Assembly (NCBI GenBank): GCA_946500295.1
Contig: CAMMVF010000005.1
Span: 1-64,000, forward strand
Direction of reading: 5' to 3'
Source: an uncultured Clostridia bacterium
Lineage (GTDB): Bacteria > Bacillota > Clostridia > Oscillospirales > Acutalibacteraceae
Length of the DNA: 64,000 bases
Position 1 is the stretch's first letter. Every line of letters begins with the position of its first letter. The notes below the pieces were generated by a model. That model did no database searches. It was not told the origin of the DNA and worked only from the letters and a program-made list of their open reading frames with translations. Shown piece by piece: positions 8,448-16,488 of the stretch. Position numbers and translations under genes: made by a program.

Positions 8448-8580
8448 GCTTGCTTTAAACCATGAATCAAATCCATTGGCAAAGGCCGCTGTAAGGCGTG
8501 AGTAGAAATTTAAATATTGTAGGGGTGTTGAAGCAAGCGACGGCGGCAGGCGCTATACAGTGCCTGCCGCCAAATTTTTT
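8448..8580 (+). ncRNA. crRNA-like regulatory RNA (CreA/CreR-type candidate)
   Basis: This non-coding unit has its own promoter and terminator. At 8496-8509 it carries GCGTGAGTAGAAAT, identical to the 3' end of the CRISPR repeat and including all 11 bases expected to form the I-C 5' handle (TGAGTAGAAAT). The upstream half of the repeat is degenerate, leaving at best a short stem. The next bases (8510-8526) match the protospacer-like site at 8376-8392 perfectly. A normal spacer length of about 34 bases ends at about 8543, exactly where the terminator stem begins. Known CreA/CreR RNAs use a degenerate repeat plus a seed-only match to steer Cascade to a promoter without cleavage. The architecture is seen directly in the sequence; the function is inferred. 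Confidence 0.65.
8542..8580 (+). terminator. Rho-independent terminator of the crRNA-like RNA
   Basis: A perfect 10-base stem, GGCGGCAGGC (8542-8551) with GCCTGCCGCC (8562-8571), is followed by AAATTTTTT on the plus strand. No coding gene on the plus strand ends here, so it must serve a non-coding transcript. Confidence 0.85.
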
Positions 8581-8602
8581 AACTTCATCTCTTAACAAAA
8601 AA

Positions 8603-8632
8603 CAGAGGAAAGGTTACTTATCCTTTCCTCTG
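8603..8632 (-). terminator. Terminator of the araC-GNAT operon
   Basis: CAGAGGAAAGG (8603-8613) pairs with CCTTTCCTCTG (8622-8632). On the minus strand the stem is followed by TTTTTTG, just past the acetyltransferase stop. Confidence 0.85.
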
Positions 8633-8667
8633 GTTTTGATTAAATTTAATTCATGGCGTACCGCCGC

Positions 8668-9564
8668 TTATATATTTGCGTTTTTATATGAATCGTTTTC
8701 CCATAGGTAAAATTCGGAAGAGGAGCAAAATCCCAAGCTGTAGTAAAAATCCATACTGGATAGGACAATGGCTCTTTTGGCTCCAAGCTCTCTTGCTCTT
8801 GATAACGCCTCGTAAACTACGGCTTTTGCCAACCCTAAGCCTCTGCACTGTGGAATAGTTACAACCGGTTCTATGTAGGCTGTGTCGCCTTCTGTGTACC
8901 ATACCCCGCAGTGTGCACAGTATTCTCCGGAACTTAAAGCAAATACCTTCAACTCGCGGTTGAGATTCGGTGTGGGTTTAAAAAGCTCGTCGTTCCACCT
9001 CTCGGGTTCACCGCTGTGATCAAAGCCCTTGTGGATTACGAGCTGATATTTATAATTATCACAAATGAAATCTTTAGGTGAAAGGTAGTAGCCCGTTGGC
9101 AGAGCGTAACTAAAATCCCTGTCGAGTGATATTTCCAAAACTCCTTCCTCACGCCACTTTTTTATAAAGTTTTCTTTAATCAAAAGCGAAGACATAGCTC
9201 CATCACTCGAGTCTATCTTGACAGTTGCGCTTTTTCCTTCGATTCCGTAATCTGTACAGGCTTGTCTAAGCATTAATTCCAAAAGTTCAATGTCGTTATC
9301 AGAATGTATAAGATAAGGACCGTCACTGAATAAGGTGTCAAAGCATACCAGCCCGACCGTCTCGTTATATTCATTTTTAAACATTGTAATTTTATCAAGC
9401 TTATCTGTCTCGAGCAAGGGGTGAACCATCATCCATTCAAGCCTTCCCCAGTGAAAATGCTCGTTGAATCCGCTGTCTGCGGCTTTTAAAAGAAAACGGT
9501 AGATTTCAGAATATTGCCCGTTAAATCTTTTGCTCCCTTTGTAGCGCTCTGTAGTATAATTCAT
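8668..9564 (-). CDS. GNAT-family N-acetyltransferase
   Basis: This is a 298-residue protein. The C-terminal half carries a GNAT fold, with acetyl-CoA motif A as QCRGLGLAKAVVYEAL and the closing YYSLGF segment that ends many small GNAT domains. The N-terminal half (EWMMVHPLLETDKLDKI...) resembles a degenerate second GNAT domain, as in tandem-GNAT proteins. The substrate cannot be read from sequence. It follows an AraC-type regulator by 12 bases on the same strand and is closed by a strong terminator, so the two are probably co-transcribed. Confidence 0.8.
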   Translation of the reverse strand: MNYTTERYKGSKRFNGQYSEIYRFLLKAADSGFNEHFHWGRLEWMMVHPLLETDKLDKITMFKNEYNETVGLVCFDTLFSDGPYLIHSDNDIELLELMLRQACTDYGIEGKSATVKIDSSDGAMSSLLIKENFIKKWREEGVLEISLDRDFSYALPTGYYLSPKDFICDNYKYQLVIHKGFDHSGEPERWNDELFKPTPNLNRELKVFALSSGEYCAHCGVWYTEGDTAYIEPVVTIPQCRGLGLAKAVVYEALSRARELGAKRAIVLSSMDFYYSLGFCSSSEFYLWENDSYKNANI

Positions 9565-9576
9565 ATCAGCCTCTTT

Positions 9577-10422
9577 TTACTCATTTAAATCGTCTAGATA
9601 TTTTTTCTTATATTGTGTTGGAGTACAGTTATATACCTCTTTGCATATTCGAATCAATGACTTTACGCTTGAAAAGCCGTTGTTTAAAGCGGCGTTTGTA
9701 ACGGAGACTCTATTTTCGGTTAGATCCCGCAAGGCGTTTTCAAGCCTCACCTCATTCAAATACTGTACAAAGGTATTTTTAGTAATGCTTTTAAAGTACC
9801 GTGAAAAATACGATGGTGAAAGCCCAACATGAGAGGCAACCTTTTGCAAGCTGATATCCTCAGTAAAGTGTATTCCTATGTATTCTATTGCATTTTTGGC
9901 ATAGAGAAAGTTATTGTTACCGTTATATGATGGCTTTACGTTTTCTTCAATACAGTTTGTAAGCAGCAGATGATAAATGTTATACAGCAGACTGTTTATG
10001 GCAACCTCATAATATTTTTCTTTAGCGGCAAATAGACGGGCGATGAGCGCAAGGTTTTCCTGAATTTTGCCTTTTGCGGTATCGTTGTGTTCGAGCGTAA
10101 AGTTAATGCTATCAATGTGTTCAAAATGTTTTCTCAGAGGATTGAGCGACAGTAGTACGACAAGATACTTAATATTCTCTTCATCAGAAAAGGCTTTTGT
10201 TCCGTGGATTACCTCTTGATTTAGAAAGGCTATATTACCATTTTTTAAAGTATAGTTACCGTCATACGTTTTGAGGTTTATTCTTCCATCTACCATATAA
10301 AGCAGCTCCAAACATTTGTGCCAATGTTGTGGGGTATTGCACCTTTTACCTGGTTTGTCCTGCAACAAAATTTTAGCAGGATATTTATTGCTAAATTTTA
10401 CATTTTCAAATTCAAGCTCCAT
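9577..10422 (-). CDS. AraC-family transcriptional regulator
   Basis: This 281-residue regulator has an N-terminal cupin-type sensing domain (HWHKCLELLYMVDGRINL, GNIAFLNQEVIHGT) and a C-terminal pair of helix-turn-helix motifs (LQKVASHVGLSPSYFSRYFK; VTNAALNNGFSSVKSLIRICK). The His-rich cupin start and the FSSVKSLIRICKEVYNCTPTQYKK end are typical of AraC proteins that respond to sugars. The ligand is unknown. It lies 12 bases upstream of the GNAT gene in the same operon. Confidence 0.9.
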   Translation of the reverse strand: MELEFENVKFSNKYPAKILLQDKPGKRCNTPQHWHKCLELLYMVDGRINLKTYDGNYTLKNGNIAFLNQEVIHGTKAFSDEENIKYLVVLLSLNPLRKHFEHIDSINFTLEHNDTAKGKIQENLALIARLFAAKEKYYEVAINSLLYNIYHLLLTNCIEENVKPSYNGNNNFLYAKNAIEYIGIHFTEDISLQKVASHVGLSPSYFSRYFKSITKNTFVQYLNEVRLENALRDLTENRVSVTNAALNNGFSSVKSLIRICKEVYNCTPTQYKKKYLDDLNE

Positions 10423-10475
10423 AATATATCATCACCGCAATAAATTGTTCATATTTTAATTATAACAAAAAAAAT

Positions 10476-10505
10476 CCCCTTGCACAACACTTTGTGTGCA
10501 AGGGG
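10476..10505 (-). terminator. Terminator of the scaffoldin-phosphatase operon
   Basis: CCCCTTGCACA and TGTGCAAGGGG form a perfect 11-base stem. On the minus strand it is followed by ATTTTTTTTG, 19 bases past the phosphoesterase stop. Confidence 0.92.
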
Positions 10506-10523
10506 TTAAGCTATGCGAGTTAA

Positions 10524-12248
10524 TCAGTCGAGGGAGTCAATCATATAAATAAGGTATTTTTGAATTTGAATTGCGTCTTGCAGATCAACTGTGCCGTCTT
10601 CGTCGTGCGTCACATCTGCTGCTTTCAGCTGACTTGGCGTCAATTCAATCAGACCAATATTGTATTTAAGAATCATTATGCTGTCATTAATCATGACGTC
10701 TCCGTCTTCATTTACATCTCCGTATAGAATCGGATCAAATGACTTAATAACTGCGTCAAGAGCAACAGCAGCGTCATAAGCTGTCTTTAAATCACAATCA
10801 GTAGGAACACGCAAAGCTGCCTGTAATGCCTCGTTCAATTCGACAAGCTCATCCTCGGTGTACTCACCACTGCTAATTATCGACTGAGCCTCTTCAATGG
10901 ATTTATCAAGCTTTGTTCTATCAGCTTTATTGATAGTGTAGGAGTCGTACATCTCCATTGTATCGGTTCTATAGGTTTCAATAGACAGTGAACCGTTTGC
11001 AATATTAACAACCGAGAACGACTGAACATTATTAACGGCAAATGAATTTGCTATGTGGGCATTGCTGCCGGGCTTGTTATTCTCGTAGTTTTTGCTTGCA
11101 GCAGTGCTGAGCTCAAAATAAACAGTTCCGCTCGGGTTGTCAATTGTTACACTCTGTTGCTTAAACATATCGGAGCTGTCGACAGGCTCGTTATTTTGCA
11201 TTTGGAAAGAACGTGTGAAGTTGTGTCCGTGACCTGTCAAAACAACGTCAATGTCATAATCATCAATAATTGGGTAAAGCTGCTCGCGACACTCGGCAAC
11301 CTCGACATCATCATAATGATCGGGATAACCGTAGATGTCATGGTGGAAGGTTACAACTCTCCACTTTGCATACGGATTTGAATCAATGGCTTCTTCGATG
11401 GCCTTCCTGTGTTCAACAGCAATGGCGTTGGAGCTTTTTGAGGATTTAAGCACTGCGTTTGAGTTGAGGTTGATAAACAAAACATCGCCATATGAGAAGT
11501 AATAGTCTCCGCCTGCACTCGTTTCACCATAGGACGTCATATTGGGATTGTTGAAGTGCCACTGGAAATTAGGAACATCACAATCGTGGTTGCCCACAGT
11601 TGTGGCTATTGGCAGTTGACGCAAAATAGAGGGGTGCAAGAAACCTGCGTACTGACCATATTCCTGATTTGCATCAATTTGGTCACCCATGCTGTAGATG
11701 AAGCTTGCGTTGGGTGCGATGGCTGTTGCGAGATTTAGAGTGTTGATCCATCTTTCTGTATCAGCTTCACTTCCGCCGATTCCTATACCAATTTGTGGAT
11801 CACCGACTGCTATAAAGCTCAAACCCTCTGTCAAGTCTTGAGTTTTGTAGCTGTATTCAGCACTCCAGCTGCCATCTCCTACCTTATATCTGTATTTATA
11901 GGATGTATTTTCCTCAAGTCCGCTAACAGTGACCTTGTTTGAGTAGTACTGCACAGATGCCTGGGTGTCATTATAAGCAGCGGTGCTGCTTCCTTCAAAT
12001 TCGTTTGCATTGTCGAAGGATTCTTCATCTTTTGCTATCTGAACATAGGGGGTGGCGTTCTCTGTACTGTACCATGCAAAATTCAGTTCACTGGGATCAT
12101 TGCCCGGCGCCAGGGCAACCTGGGTAAACTCATTTTGAATAGAGTCCCAGTTTTCTAAAGCGACCGGCTGAAAAACTGTTGAGGCTATGATTGTCGTAGT
12201 TAGCGCAACGCTCAGCACACACGCCGCTGTCTTTTTAAATCTGGTCAA
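10524..12248 (-). CDS. Secreted dockerin-bearing metallophosphoesterase (purple acid phosphatase-like)
   Basis: This is an exported 574-residue phosphoesterase expected to hang on a cell-surface scaffold. The signal peptide covers about residues 1-30. A fibronectin-like purple-acid-phosphatase N-domain covers about 50-137. The calcineurin-like catalytic domain covers about 143-400, with metal ligands in GDPQIG (149), SMGDQID, GNHDCD, FHHDIYG and TGHGHNF. Then come a helical FIVAR-like linker (about 445-505) and a dockerin (about 507-574) with two calcium-loop repeats, GDVNEDGDVMINDSI and ADVTHDEDGTVDLQDAI. The start is TTG behind GGAGAG. It lies 19 bases after the scaffoldin gene, so the two are one operon. 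The substrate is not deducible; phosphate release from phosphorylated carbohydrate is one possibility. Confidence 0.88.
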   Translation of the reverse strand: MTRFKKTAACVLSVALTTTIIASTVFQPVALENWDSIQNEFTQVALAPGNDPSELNFAWYSTENATPYVQIAKDEESFDNANEFEGSSTAAYNDTQASVQYYSNKVTVSGLEENTSYKYRYKVGDGSWSAEYSYKTQDLTEGLSFIAVGDPQIGIGIGGSEADTERWINTLNLATAIAPNASFIYSMGDQIDANQEYGQYAGFLHPSILRQLPIATTVGNHDCDVPNFQWHFNNPNMTSYGETSAGGDYYFSYGDVLFINLNSNAVLKSSKSSNAIAVEHRKAIEEAIDSNPYAKWRVVTFHHDIYGYPDHYDDVEVAECREQLYPIIDDYDIDVVLTGHGHNFTRSFQMQNNEPVDSSDMFKQQSVTIDNPSGTVYFELSTAASKNYENNKPGSNAHIANSFAVNNVQSFSVVNIANGSLSIETYRTDTMEMYDSYTINKADRTKLDKSIEEAQSIISSGEYTEDELVELNEALQAALRVPTDCDLKTAYDAAVALDAVIKSFDPILYGDVNEDGDVMINDSIMILKYNIGLIELTPSQLKAADVTHDEDGTVDLQDAIQIQKYLIYMIDSLD

Positions 12249-12267
12249 TGTTATTCTCTCCTTCCAT

Positions 12268-15093
12268 TTAAGCTACACTGTCAAAGGATGTAATAAGGCC
12301 TGCGATATACCTTTGAATCTCAATCGCATCTGCGACTGTAATTTGTCCATCTGCTGTTACATCGGCAATCGACATTTGGTCTGAGTTAAAAGTAATAATT
12401 GCGGCAACTGCTCTTTGAACCTCTATAGCGTCGGCAACTGTAATTCGTTCGTCGCCGTTAACATCGCCCATCATCGTCTCCTTGGGAAGGTGATTTGCAA
12501 GGTCGTCATAAGCAGCGTCATAGCGGTATCCGCCGTTTTTCTCGTACTTGCTGTCGAGATCCATTATAAGAATCCTGCCAGGTTCAAACACGGACATACT
12601 CGAGGTTTGCTCGCCGCCGTCAGTACCCTCCTTACCGTTGCTGAAGTTGTAGCCAGTGGCGTCGTTTGGAAATATAATCCAGTAGATATCTGTAGTGCCG
12701 TCAAGGAGCTTTGCCTTTACACCAGGGAAAGCAGGGCAAGCAGTTTCTCCGCCCCACCAGTAGGCGTAGACTTCCTCCCAGTTTGCTACATTCTTGAAGT
12801 AAATTTTGTTGATATAATTATCGAGCACATCGTAAGCGGCGTCATAACGGTAACCGCCGTTTTTCTCGTATTTGCTATCGAGATCCATAATGAGGATTTT
12901 ACCTGGCTCGAACACACTCATGCTCGAGGTTTGCTCGCCGCCGTCAGTACCCTCCTTACCATTGCTGAAGTTAAAGCCTGTAGCGTCCTCGGGGAAGATA
13001 ACCCAGTAGATGTCGCTTGTTCCGTCAAGAAGCTTTGCTTTTACACCGGGGAAAGCGGGGCAAGCAGTCTCACCACCCCACCAGTAGGCGTAGACTTCCT
13101 CCCAGTTTGCTACGTTTTTGAAGTAAATCTTGTTCGGAACATACTCCTCGGTTGTGCCTCTGTAGCGAATACCGTTGTTTTTTTCGTAAGTGTCGTTTGG
13201 GTCAGGAATAAAGATATTACCTATTTTTAAGCTCTCTCCCGTAATGCTGTCGGTTTGTTCCTTATCGCCGTCGGTATTGCTGCCGTCGTTGAAATTAAGT
13301 CCTTCAGCGTCAAGAGGAAGCTCTATACGGTAAACATCAGATGTACCATCAACCAATGTCGCCTTTACGCCCGGAAAAGCAGGGCAGGCAGTTTCTCCAC
13401 CCCACCAATAAGCATATACCTCTTCCCAGCCGACAATATTCTTAAAGTAGAAGTAATTGCCGTCGTCGCTCTCAGCGACCAGCTCGGAAATTGCGAGCTC
13501 AAGAGCTTCAAGCTGAGCGTCGACCACATCTTGAGTTGCTGTGGGGAGCTCATACACTAGCTCAGAGGCGCTAATAGCGATTTCAAGAGCCTGGAAGGAG
13601 GTTGCGGTATAATTATTGGGATTAAGCGATTTTGCATAATCAAGCCTTTCCTTCAATGCTGTCTTATCAACTCCAACTGTTACCTTGCCCGATACAACAT
13701 TTGATGAAGAGAAGGTAATCCTTATGTTTTCATCTGCAAACATCTGCAAGGGAGTTGCTGTAACGCGAGTCTGTGATGTAGATTCTGAAATAACCTTAAA
13801 CGGTATTGTAGCGAGTACTAACCTTTCAGTGAAATCAGTTGGATCTACTGCGGCATAAGCGATGTACAGCTCACCCGGAGTTCTTACATTTGCGACTATA
13901 GAGCTGTCGATGTTATCTATAATCGGCTCAATAGCGGTGCTGTCATAGCTTACTTGAATTACATACCCTGAAACTGCCGGAATGTTTTCAAGAGAAATCG
14001 GTACGTTGATTTCCGAACCCAAATTTCCCTCGACATCGCTGACATAGATTGTCGGTTTGCCTTCCTCAGGCGTATCAGAAAGTGCTCTGTCTAAGGTTGT
14101 GTATTCGCCCGAGTTTGCCGTTTCACCTTCGTTGAGTCTGTTGATTATGTAACATTCGGCTACGCCCGGGACGATATCCTGCATTGCAAGGTTGACTGTC
14201 TGCTCTTCATATTCCGTGCCGTTTTTATTGTTATTAAATTTGTAGTTCGTTGTTTTTGAGGGTAGCTCGGCATAATAAACAGTATCAGAGCCTTGATAAG
14301 GTGTCATCGCTACGCCCGGCCATATTGAGGTTGATTCGCCACCCCAGTAATGTACGTAAACATCTTCCCAGCCTGCGTTATTCTTTGCGAAAACAGTCAC
14401 GCTCGGACTTTTGTGGAAGGTGTACTCATAGCTTGTAGTCTCTGTTCCGTTTGTTGCTGTTAGTACGATATTTACATCTGTGTCGGGATCAATACCCTCG
14501 CCGATGGTAATTGTCTGACCGCTTTCAAACGGTATTTCTTCACCGTCGTTAATTTTGTATGTACCTGAAGTTGAGTTGAACCTGCTCAGCACGAGTTCCT
14601 GTTTTCCCACAAAGTTAAATGTGCCGGTATTGATAGATACCTTGGGGGAATCCGTGTTATATGGCTCCCAGTGACCGATAGCGTTCTTTGTTTCAATATC
14701 GCTGTCAACAATAAAAATCATATCGCCGCCGCTGAGTGCCAGCTCGCCGGTTTGCCAGTCGCGTTGCATACCGGTATTGAAAATAATATAGGTCTGGTCG
14801 TCAGGGATTACAAAGGAATAAATGTCTTCCGTACCCTCAACCTTGTCCATATGTGTTCCAACCCATGGCACAGCTTCGCCGCTTGTGCCGCCTGCGGTGT
14901 ATGCGGCTGGTAAAACCGTTTCGCCTGTAGTAGTGTCTACCCTGCCTGTCCATTCTGCGGGTAGCTTGAAGTAAACCGTTTCGCCTTTTGAAGAACTTGC
15001 GGCATCAGCACTTACAGTAGCAAAGCACAGCTGTGTAAGCAACATGGCAAGCATTAAGGCGAGACTTGTAATTTTTTTAATTTTGCCATTCAT
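12268..15093 (-). CDS. Scaffoldin: cohesin + five CBM26-like modules + dockerin
   Basis: This secreted 941-residue protein has a signal peptide (1-31, cleaved near AESADA-like VSADA). In order it carries: a diverged CBM26-like module (about 38-140); a second (about 231-315, VHYWGGES, WPGV); a cohesin-like beta domain (about 346-474, VPISLENIPAVSGYVIQVSYD); a FIVAR-like helical linker (about 475-540); three closely related starch-binding modules (about 544, 653 and 761 on, each WEEVYAYWWGGETACPAFPG); and a C-terminal dockerin (875-941, GDVNGDERITVADAI and ADVTADGQITVADAI). It would bind starch, hold one dockerin enzyme and attach itself to another cohesin, as in the R. bromii amylosome. No catalytic domain is visible. 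The ribosome site is AAGGAGG. Confidence 0.88.
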   Translation of the reverse strand: MNGKIKKITSLALMLAMLLTQLCFATVSADAASSSKGETVYFKLPAEWTGRVDTTTGETVLPAAYTAGGTSGEAVPWVGTHMDKVEGTEDIYSFVIPDDQTYIIFNTGMQRDWQTGELALSGGDMIFIVDSDIETKNAIGHWEPYNTDSPKVSINTGTFNFVGKQELVLSRFNSTSGTYKINDGEEIPFESGQTITIGEGIDPDTDVNIVLTATNGTETTSYEYTFHKSPSVTVFAKNNAGWEDVYVHYWGGESTSIWPGVAMTPYQGSDTVYYAELPSKTTNYKFNNNKNGTEYEEQTVNLAMQDIVPGVAECYIINRLNEGETANSGEYTTLDRALSDTPEEGKPTIYVSDVEGNLGSEINVPISLENIPAVSGYVIQVSYDSTAIEPIIDNIDSSIVANVRTPGELYIAYAAVDPTDFTERLVLATIPFKVISESTSQTRVTATPLQMFADENIRITFSSSNVVSGKVTVGVDKTALKERLDYAKSLNPNNYTATSFQALEIAISASELVYELPTATQDVVDAQLEALELAISELVAESDDGNYFYFKNIVGWEEVYAYWWGGETACPAFPGVKATLVDGTSDVYRIELPLDAEGLNFNDGSNTDGDKEQTDSITGESLKIGNIFIPDPNDTYEKNNGIRYRGTTEEYVPNKIYFKNVANWEEVYAYWWGGETACPAFPGVKAKLLDGTSDIYWVIFPEDATGFNFSNGKEGTDGGEQTSSMSVFEPGKILIMDLDSKYEKNGGYRYDAAYDVLDNYINKIYFKNVANWEEVYAYWWGGETACPAFPGVKAKLLDGTTDIYWIIFPNDATGYNFSNGKEGTDGGEQTSSMSVFEPGRILIMDLDSKYEKNGGYRYDAAYDDLANHLPKETMMGDVNGDERITVADAIEVQRAVAAIITFNSDQMSIADVTADGQITVADAIEIQRYIAGLITSFDSVA
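12487..13134 (-). repeat. Tandem 324-bp duplication encoding CBM26 modules 4 and 5
   Basis: Two adjacent 108-codon units (about 12487-12810 and 12811-13134) encode nearly identical starch-binding modules. They differ in a handful of residues (for example FPEDATGF against FPNDATGY). A third, more diverged unit lies at about 13200-13460. The pattern indicates recent in-frame duplication inside the scaffoldin gene. Confidence 0.85.
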
Positions 15094-15358
15094 TATGTTT
15101 TCCTCCTTAATGATTAATGTACAGCCGTAACGAATTGTTAAAACTGTGTTTACAATATTAGTATAATTGAAATCGTGCTCAAAAAATACCCTTTTTTAAC
15201 CCAAAAGATGGACGGAATTTGACAACTTAACAATAATATTCAACATAAAAGAAAAATTTATGTAAAAATAGATATTTTTTACACGGTTTTGAAGTAATTA
15301 ACTTACGGACTCGTGATTTTTAAATAATGTAAAAAATACAAAAAATACAAAAAATCAA

Positions 15359-15407
15359 TTGACAACTATTCTTGTCATTGATATAATAATGACAAGAATA
15401 GTTGTCA
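15359..15407 (+). promoter_or_regulatory. Promoter with two palindromic operators for the XRE operon
   Basis: TTGACA (15359-15364) and TATAAT (15382-15387) are 17 bases apart. Two operators of the form TGACAA-N6-TTGTCA lie at 15360-15377 and 15390-15407, one on the -35 box and one just after the -10 box. Together they make a 20-base inverted repeat (15360-15379 with 15388-15407). This is a textbook layout for autorepression by the XRE protein encoded next. Confidence 0.85.
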
Positions 15408-15469
15408 TTATTGTTTCAAGGAGGTTTTTGTTATAATCCATCAATATCTCTTACGAAGGAGGAAAGACT

Positions 15470-15688
15470 GTGCCGCTTTACAACAAATTAAAGGAGTTTC
15501 GAGTAAAGCTCGGAGTAAACCAACAGCAATTCGGCGCTATGGTCGGTACATCAAGACAGACCATAAGCCAAATCGAGAGGGGAGACTATTCTCCCTCGGT
15601 GACTCTGGCGCTCAAAATAGCAAGGGCTTGCGGGGTAAGGGTAGAAGATATTTTCAGATATGAGGAGGAAGAAAAATATGAAGGTTGA
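15470..15688 (+). CDS. Small XRE-family repressor
   Basis: This 72-residue protein is one helix-turn-helix domain (NQQQFGAMVGTSRQTISQIERG) of the compact YozG/HipB-like kind. It starts at GTG with GAAGGAGG upstream. The double palindrome at its promoter suggests that it binds there as two dimers. It overlaps the following membrane-protein gene by 11 bases, so the two are translated together. Short XRE proteins of this kind are commonly paired with membrane proteins that modulate them. Confidence 0.9.
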   Translation: MPLYNKLKEFRVKLGVNQQQFGAMVGTSRQTISQIERGDYSPSVTLALKIARACGVRVEDIFRYEEEEKYEG

Positions 15689-16475
15689 AATTAAAAATAA
15701 GAATAAAACGTCTAGGAAAACCATTTTAATTTTTATATTGTTTATGCTTGCCTGTGGTATTGGCGGTTATATAGTGGGATTCTTCGGGGGAATGTATCTG
15801 CCAGAGAATTTGGATATCAGAGATATAGGAATGGCTCTATCGCCTTATCTTAATTTTATAGTACCTTCATTGTCGGTTTTACTGCTGATTATTGAAATAC
15901 TGATTTATGTTCTTTCATTCAGACGTGCAAAAAGGCTCTATAAAACCTGGGACGGCGAGGATGAGAGCCATGTTGAAAAGGCGGAGAGAGCGCTTAGTGT
16001 TTGCGGTGTAGCCTGCAACATATTTTATATTCTTGAGATATTCTTATTCTCAGTCTGGATACACAATATGATGAGCTATCAGGGCAATGATAAATATATA
16101 GGCGCACTGGATATAGCAATGGTAGTTCTTCTGCTGCTGACCGTAATCCTTTATACTGTATTTCAAAAGCTTTTTGTGGATGCAGCAAAAAAAATTAACC
16201 CGGAAAAAAGGGGAGAGGTTTTGAGCCTCCGCTTTAATAAGCAATGGGAGAAAAGCTGCGACGAAGCAGAGTTGTTCGTGATTTATAAATCCTCCTATGC
16301 CGCATTTAAAAAAGTTAACTTTACCTGTATGGTGTTGTGGTTAGTATCTTTAATTGGAGATATATTTTTGAAAATCGGTCTTATCCCTGTTGTGTTTGTA
16401 ACGATAATCTGGCTTGTTTTGCTTGTTTCATACTACAGAGAAGCGGCGAAGCTCGAGAAAAAACGAAAGAACTAA
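15678..16475 (+). CDS. DUF3169-like multi-pass membrane protein
   Basis: This is a membrane protein of 265 residues from the ATG at 15678, which has AGGAGG 10 bases upstream inside the XRE gene. It has six likely membrane segments: ILIFILFMLACGIGGYIVGF, ILIEILIYVL, ILEIFLFSVW, VVLLLLTVILYTVF, MVLWLVSLIGDIFL and VFVTIIWLVLLVSY. A soluble loop between helices two and three is charged. Length and layout resemble the DUF3169 family that travels with small XRE repressors; this is resemblance by eye only. The function is unknown, and it may transmit an envelope signal to the XRE protein. Confidence 0.7.
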   Translation: MKVEIKNKNKTSRKTILIFILFMLACGIGGYIVGFFGGMYLPENLDIRDIGMALSPYLNFIVPSLSVLLLIIEILIYVLSFRRAKRLYKTWDGEDESHVEKAERALSVCGVACNIFYILEIFLFSVWIHNMMSYQGNDKYIGALDIAMVVLLLLTVILYTVFQKLFVDAAKKINPEKRGEVLSLRFNKQWEKSCDEAELFVIYKSSYAAFKKVNFTCMVLWLVSLIGDIFLKIGLIPVVFVTIIWLVLLVSYYREAAKLEKKRKN

Positions 16476-16488
16476 ATCGGAGGTCATT

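Noticed and set aside
8376-8526. The 17-base inverted repeat as the ends of a MITE
   Set aside because: No target duplication or matching outer sequence was seen, and the right arm starts exactly at the end of a CRISPR-repeat fragment, which the guide model explains better.
12415-13230. A 271-codon plus-strand reading frame with repeats
   Set aside because: It is the complement of the duplicated CBM modules; its repetition comes from the real gene on the minus strand.
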